The notes under the pieces were generated by a model that had not been told where the DNA came from, made no database searches, and saw only the letters and a list, made by a program, of their open reading frames with translations. DNA of 64,000 nucleotides from Patiria miniata. Taxonomy: Eukaryota; Echinodermata; Asteroidea; Valvatida; Asterinidae. The DNA lies in the NCBI RefSeq assembly GCF_015706575.1, contig NW_024037064.1, positions 8,967,606-9,031,605 of the forward strand, in the 5' to 3' direction. Shown one piece after another: positions 59,011 through 64,000 of the stretch (the stretch's first letter is position 1; every line of letters starts with the position of its first letter). Made by a program: the position numbers and the translations under genes.

Positions 59011-59413
59011 CAAGGGCTGCAATGAAGTAAGGAGAAAGTGAGGAATACTCAACTTATATCATGACAAACTGCAGGTTCCTGCAGCACTGCAATCAAAACT
59101 TCTGTACAGGCATATAGTGGAAGACAAACAAAGACCATCAGGTTTTTTTGTCAAAATTATTTGGGTTAAAATGTCCAATAGTCAGTATAAAATAAATTAT
59201 GTTACTTCTTTCTTGTGAAGCTCATTATGGCAAAGGATTACCCCGTCCCAAAATTATATTTTCTACAATAAAAATCACCAGCCCTATTCAAATTGTCGGA
59301 TGCACCACAAAGTATTGTCTATGGACTTTGTGCACACAATACGTCACTTTGGTGTGACTGAAAAGAATTTAATATCAAAACAAAGATATTGAAAAAGCCA
59401 CATTCAACATTAC

Positions 59414-59463
59414 CCGAGGGACAGGAAGGCTGTACTTTATGTCATAACCCGTCATCCTCAGAC
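59414..59463 (-). CDS. Mini-exon-like segment 1 of the tandem array (unrecognised)
   Basis: On the minus strand: a 3' splice-like GCAAGCAG, then a 50 bp segment, then GTAATG. Phase 1 reading gives LRMTGYDIKYSLPVP. The DIKYS core recurs in other units. It could be a real duplicated exon or only a conserved stretch of a repeat. I do not recognise the protein. Confidence 0.35.
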
Positions 59464-60010
59464 CTGCTTGCATCAAACAATTGAGAATCTGGGAAGACAA
59501 AAAAAGTAGTAAGTGTCTGTGTCAAAACTGATAGGCCTACATTTTTTAACATTCAACCAACAAAGAAAAGATACAGAAACACAGGGAGAAAACAAAGGGC
59601 CCCACAGCAGACAGCGATACATTTTACAAGACCTGCACGACACAACACGATTTTCCTGGGTCCTAATTTATTTGTCCAATTTCAAACCTAGAGAATACTC
59701 AACTTATAACATGACAAAAGTGCAGGCTTCTGTCTTGTGGTGCAGCATGGAGAAATCAAATCTCATGTATAAGTGCAGGTATGGGGCAAACAAACACATT
59801 CAATTCCACGTCAAATGTCACTAAATGCTGATCAATAGTACCAAAAGTACTGTTACATTGTACTTGCCACTTGCTAATTAAGGCACTGACAAACGGTACA
59901 GGTTTATGACCAAATTATACTTATCATAAAATCAACCACAACCATTGAAAAGTCAAGGAACCACAATAAATGTATTGAAACAGAGATATTGAAAATGAGA
60001 GCCATCATAC

Positions 60011-60060
60011 CTGTGGGACAGGAACGTTGTACTTTATGTCAACACCTATCGACTTCACAC
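60011..60060 (-). CDS. Mini-exon-like segment 2 of the tandem array (unrecognised)
   Basis: Acceptor TGTCTGCATGCAG, 50 bp, donor CCACAG then GTATGA. It reads VKSIGVDIKYNVPVPQ. At 50 bp the length is not a multiple of three, so including two such segments together would shift the frame. Confidence 0.35.
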
Positions 60061-60587
60061 CTGCATGCAGACAATAAATTGAGAAATCTGGTTAGACAAC
60101 AAAAGTATAGAGTCAAACTCAAACCTATACATTTTTTTACGTTCGACCAAGACAATCAAGATGGAAACAAAGGGAGGAAACAAAAGGGCACACAACACTC
60201 ATATCACACCCTCCATCCACCACACTGACAAAGATTTTGCTGGGTTCAAATATATTTATCCAATTTCATACTTAGAGAACACTCATCTTATAACACGGCA
60301 AACTGCAGGCTTCTGTCTTGGGGGTTGCGGCACACTGAACCATCAAGTCTCCTGTACAGGTGCAGATATCCGGACAAACAAACACATTCAATTCCAAGTC
60401 AAAATAATCATGCCATCAACTGTTCAAAATATTTAGGTGGTACCAAAAGTACTGCACTTCCTACTTTTGTTAACTCAAACGGCACAGGTTTACCCCAAAT
60501 CCTCCTTACGAATAAAATCAACCCACACCCATTAAAAATTAAGGGAACCATATCATAACAAAAATATTGAAAAGATTCACATTTATT

Positions 60588-60636
60588 CAGGGATAGGAAT
60601 GCTGTACCTTATAGTAAACACCCATCATCTTCAGAC
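60588..60636 (-). pseudogene. Mini-exon-like segment 3 (donor lost)
   Basis: Acceptor TTCTGCATGCAG and frame LKMMGVYYKVQHSYP, then a TGA. The donor GT is missing. Confidence 0.3.
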
Positions 60637-61116
60637 CTGCATGCAGAACAGAATTGAGAAAGGTTGGAAGACAAAACAATAGTGTTAGTGTAGTTTAGAG
60701 TCGTAACTATGAACATTGAACATAGATGGAAACACAGGGAGAAAAAAAATGGCCCACAGCAGAGACAGGAAACATATTTGCATCACTTACACAACACGTC
60801 TGTCCACCACACTGACAAAGATTTTCCTGTGTCGACCCACATCTGAAAGATGGACAAATCTCCAACCGAAGCTGAAGAATTTATCAAATTTCAAAATGAG
60901 AGAATACTCAACTTATATAACATCAGACGAACTGCAAGCTTCTCTCATAAGGCACAGCAATCTATCTCCTGTGTAGGTGCAACTATGAGACAAACAAACA
61001 CATTAAATTCCATGTCAAAATCATCATGCCATGAAATGTCCAAATATTTATGTGGTACCAAACGTACTGCACTCCCCACCTGCTAAGGCTCTCAAACGAT
61101 ACAGGTTTACCCCAAA

Positions 61117-61433
61117 CAAGGGCGGATCCAGGGGGGGGGGGGCAAAGGGGGCCATGGCCCCCCCAAAAACGAAATCAATTTTTTTTTTTTAATGTGACAT
61201 CGCAATAAAGGCAGGCAATGAGTACACCACCATCTTTTCCTCAAAAAAACATTGGTTAAAGTGGTCAGAAATTGCCTCAGATCGCACCACAGAGCATCTA
61301 GAATCCAAAAATTTTTCGGGGCCCTTAATAAGCGGGCCCCGAACCCCACGCCGTAATTTTTTTGACCCACTTTTTTGAGGGACCAAAAATTTTTTTTGGC
61401 CCCCCAAAAAATTGTGTTCTGGATCCGCCCTTG
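61117..61433. mobile_element. hAT-type MITE, copy 2
   Basis: The 317 bp element has the same ends as copy 1 (CAAGGGCGGATCCAG and its inverse). It is flanked by a perfect 8 bp duplication ACCCCAAA (61109-61116 and 61434-61441). Compared with copy 1 it keeps ~45 bp near 61315-61360 (GGGCCC, AATAAGC, GGGCCCCG) that copy 1 lacks. It lies inside the long-unit array and is younger than the unit duplication, since neighbouring units lack it. Confidence 0.93.
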
Positions 61434-61512
61434 ACCCCAAATGCTTAAAATCAAATCAACCACACCCATTGAAAAATAGACCATTTTAAAGAGCCACATT
61501 CATCATCATTAC

Positions 61513-61536
61513 CTGTGGCGCTCATCATCTTCAGAC
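61513..61536 (-). pseudogene. Mini-exon-like segment 4 (shortened)
   Basis: A strong acceptor (T run, then GTCTGCATGCAG), only 24 bp, then GTAATG. It reads LKMMSAT. The middle of the segment has been lost, although both splice-like ends remain. Confidence 0.3.
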
Positions 61537-62539
61537 CTGCATGCAGACAAAAAAACAGCAACCTGGAAAGACCAAAAAACATTTGAAAATCGCCCATTAC
61601 AAGGCCAGAGGGCCACTCAAGGTGTTGGCTACAAAGAAAAGTATAGAAGAAAGGGTTACACAGAGAGGATATATCTATTCCCATTTCTTTTGAGGAGGGA
61701 TAGTATTTGGAAGAAAACAGGGGTGAGGTGGGAGGAAAAAAGATAGAAGAATATCTCACTGTACTGGCCTTTGGAACAGATACAGTGAAGGGATGAGAGG
61801 AGACTGCAAAGGGTGTGCTGCGAGTGAAGGTGCGAACAGAAGGGACAACAAGTGACAGACCTTAATTCTGAGCACATGCCATATGTGATAGTTTCTGTAG
61901 AAAAGGCTAAGAGAAGCAACAGAACGTCTACCAGAAAGAGGTTCTACGGATGATGCCAGGTTCAGTCCTACCAAGTTAAAAGCCACATGTCAGTGTTAGT
62001 ATAGAGTCAAAACTATAGATACATTTTGAACATTCAACCAACAAAGAAAAAGAGATGGAATTAGCACAGGGTGAAAACAAAGGGCCCAGTAGTTAAGCAA
62101 CACCTAGGCCTACACAACAACACTTCCATCAAACTGTCAACAATTTTCCTGGGTCCAGATCTGAAAGAGGGACAAATCTGGAACCGAAGCTGTCTGAAAG
62201 ACGGGCAATTAAATCTCCAACCGAAGATTGAGAATTTATCCAATTTCAAAATGAGAGCATACTCAACTTATAGCACGATAAACTGCAGGCTTCTCTCTTA
62301 AGGCAAAGGGCAATCAAATCTCCTGTGTATAGGACCAAAAAATTCAATTCCAGGTCAACTTATAATCATGCCATCAGATGTCCAAAATGTTTCAATATAT
62401 GCAGTACTCAGTAAGCCTGAGAAGTATTTCACTTCCCACTTTTGTTATATTTGTAATAAAATCAAGCACATCCATTAGAATGTCAAGGAACCATATCAAA
62501 ACAAAGATATTGAAAAGAGCCACATTTATTCATCATTAC

Positions 62540-62587
62540 CTGTAGGACAGGGATGCTGAACTTTGTCTGCGCCCATCGTCTTCAGAC
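62540..62587 (-). CDS. Mini-exon-like segment 5 of the tandem array (unrecognised)
   Basis: Acceptor AAGCATCCAG, 48 bp, donor CTACAG then GTAATG. It reads LKTMGADKVQHPCPT. At 48 bp it keeps the reading frame, unlike segments 1 and 2. Confidence 0.35.
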
Positions 62588-64000
62588 CTGGATGCTTAAA
62601 ACAAATCTGGGAAGAGAAACAATTTGTTGTTCTGGAGTAAAAACAAATCAGGAAAGAAGACAAATCTCTAATTGAAGCTTGAGGATTATCCCAATTAAAA
62701 ATCTTGAAAAAAAAATCAAACTTGCCTTCCATTTATCCACCAAGAATTAAGACTCACATGCAAACATCAGAGGTTTCTCTCGGGATGCACAACAATCATA
62801 TCTCCGAGTCCCAGCGGAACAATCAGAGACACCATCAAATCCATGATCTCGAAATCATCAGACCATCAGTACCAAGGATGATGTACTCACATCTGGCAAG
62901 GCACATCCCCAAAATTTTACTTCTACAAATAAAATTAAACAGCCGTTTTCAAAGTGAAGGAACCATTCAGTAATATTCTGTGCTATACTTTACGTCTATG
63001 TCCATCATCTTCAGACCTGCATGCACATAAAATGAAAGAGAAAACTGGGAAGACCAAAAAAATTAGTGTTGATTGAAATAGCCTTTTTTCTTTTTCTTTT
63101 TTAAATATTCAACAAAGACAAAAGAGACAGAAAGACAGGACGAACAAGGGCTGCATTCAGAGACTGGACACAAAAAGCCAAGAAAATTGAAATATCAATT
63201 TCATATCAGGGGTACCAAAATTTACCTCGAAAAATAAACTGCACACTACACATTCAGACTCAAGGAACCATTGACCATGGAATATTAGCCATACTAAATA
63301 TGTACCTCATGGAGTTGAATCCTATATACTTTACATCCATCCTAGATCATTTTAAGACCTCCCTGCAGAAAGGAAAAAGAAACTAAGAGAATACAATAAA
63401 TAGTGTTAGAAAAGCGTCAAAACTATGTTTTTTTCATTCAACCAAGACAGGTGAGACGCAACCACAGGCAGGGAAAATGAAGATGGAGACACACACAAGA
63501 CGAGCATATTATTAACAGCAATAGCCGCCATGTCCACCACAGTCCTGTAACCTCCTCCACAAGTAAAGCATGTCCACCACAAGTAAAGCATGTCCACCAC
63601 GTGCGCTGACATATATTCCTGACCCAGATTTAAAAGATGGAGAAATTATCCCGTTTCAAACCTACAGAAATATCACGTTCCCTTTTATCCATTTCAAGTG
63701 AACATTACATGGAAAACAAATGTTGGAATACTCAACTGGTATACTCCTGACAAACCAGGCTTCTGTCCTGCCCAACAACAATCAAATGTCCTGCATACAG
63801 AGTTAGGCACACAAACACAACTTAAATGTCATAATCAAAGTGAGGAAATATTTTGGGAATCCTTTTTAGAATGTATATCCTGCATTGACTATACATACTG
63901 TCAATCAAATATTGGTCAATCACCATCATGTTCAAGCCGACGTCCCCAACACTGATCAACTAATGGGCCTGATGTACCCCCTTGGTCGTTTACTAGGAAC

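Larger units (their letters stand above)
59030..64000 (-). repeat. Long-unit tandem array, ~575-600 bp period, with mini-exon-like segments
   Basis: Units share ACTCAACTTATA..CATGACAAACTGCAGGCTTCT, ATTCAATTCCA..GTCAAAAT, ACAAAGATATTGAAAA and a CTTCAGACCTGCATGCAG phrase. The last phrase marks starts near 59463, 60060, 60636, 61536, 62587, 63017 and 63357. Removing the 325 bp hAT insertion (with its duplication) from the third interval gives ~575 bp, equal to its neighbours. Later units are shorter and more diverged. The array runs off the right edge. A 20 bp tandem (TGTCCACCACAAGTAAAGCA) lies at 63528-63602. Confidence 0.75.

Overview
This window reads as nuclear DNA of a marine deuterostome invertebrate, most likely an echinoderm. 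The reasons are one clear animal gene (AAR2) with a deuterostome-like sequence, a CR1-type non-LTR retrotransposon that starts with a PHD-like zinc finger, tRNA-headed SINEs, and constant use of the palindromic words TACATGTA and TAGGCCTA. There is no prokaryotic operon structure. The species assignment is inference.

Gene content is sparse. The one complete gene is AAR2 (43779-44921, +), a U5 snRNP assembly factor whose whole coding sequence lies in a single exon just behind a good 3' splice site. On the minus strand, a last coding exon with an IAP-type C-terminal RING finger (13768-13982) has a candidate upstream exon at 16146-16307 with matching phase 1 junctions. A shorter relative of that exon lies at 18559-18619. 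At the right end (59.0-64.0 kb) a ~575-600 bp unit is repeated. Most units hold a ~50 bp minus-strand segment that looks like a mini-exon with splice sites; I do not recognise its product.

Layout: 0-2.7 kb, little. 2.74-4.9 kb, ~210 bp satellite with a ~709 bp higher-order period. 4.9-13.7 kb, mostly unique sequence with a TTAA-flanked MITE (9231-9586) and a block rich in TGACGTCA. 13.7-18.7 kb, RING gene exons, a GAGTAC word cluster and two abutting TIR elements. 18.9-23.5 kb, two minus-strand LINE relics, the larger one broken by a TIR element and a SINE. 25.8-26.3 kb, an ATTCGT word cluster. 27.9-38.5 kb, a deeply nested stack of palindromic elements, including a 3.6 kb inverted-repeat element, two copies of a duplicated module, a hAT-type MITE and several short TIR elements whose own end motifs recur inside them. 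39.1-39.8 kb, a near-perfect 745 bp foldback with a 10 bp target duplication. 42.6-43.3 kb, a 59 bp perfect foldback and a TCCGAC repeat cluster. 43.4-45.4 kb, AAR2 between two SINEs. 45.6-49.9 kb, C/G-run-rich MITEs and a two-headed SINE. 51.4-54.8 kb, a ~67 bp minisatellite. 57.5-59.0 kb, a 27 bp minisatellite that repeats a perfect 5' splice-site consensus about fifty times. 59-64 kb, the long-unit tandem array with a second hAT MITE.

The most unusual signal is the group of short TIR elements in the 32.8-38.0 kb stack. They are flanked by apparent 4 bp target duplications, and their terminal motif is repeated internally in both orientations. Similar word-repeat clusters elsewhere in the window may be of the same kind.
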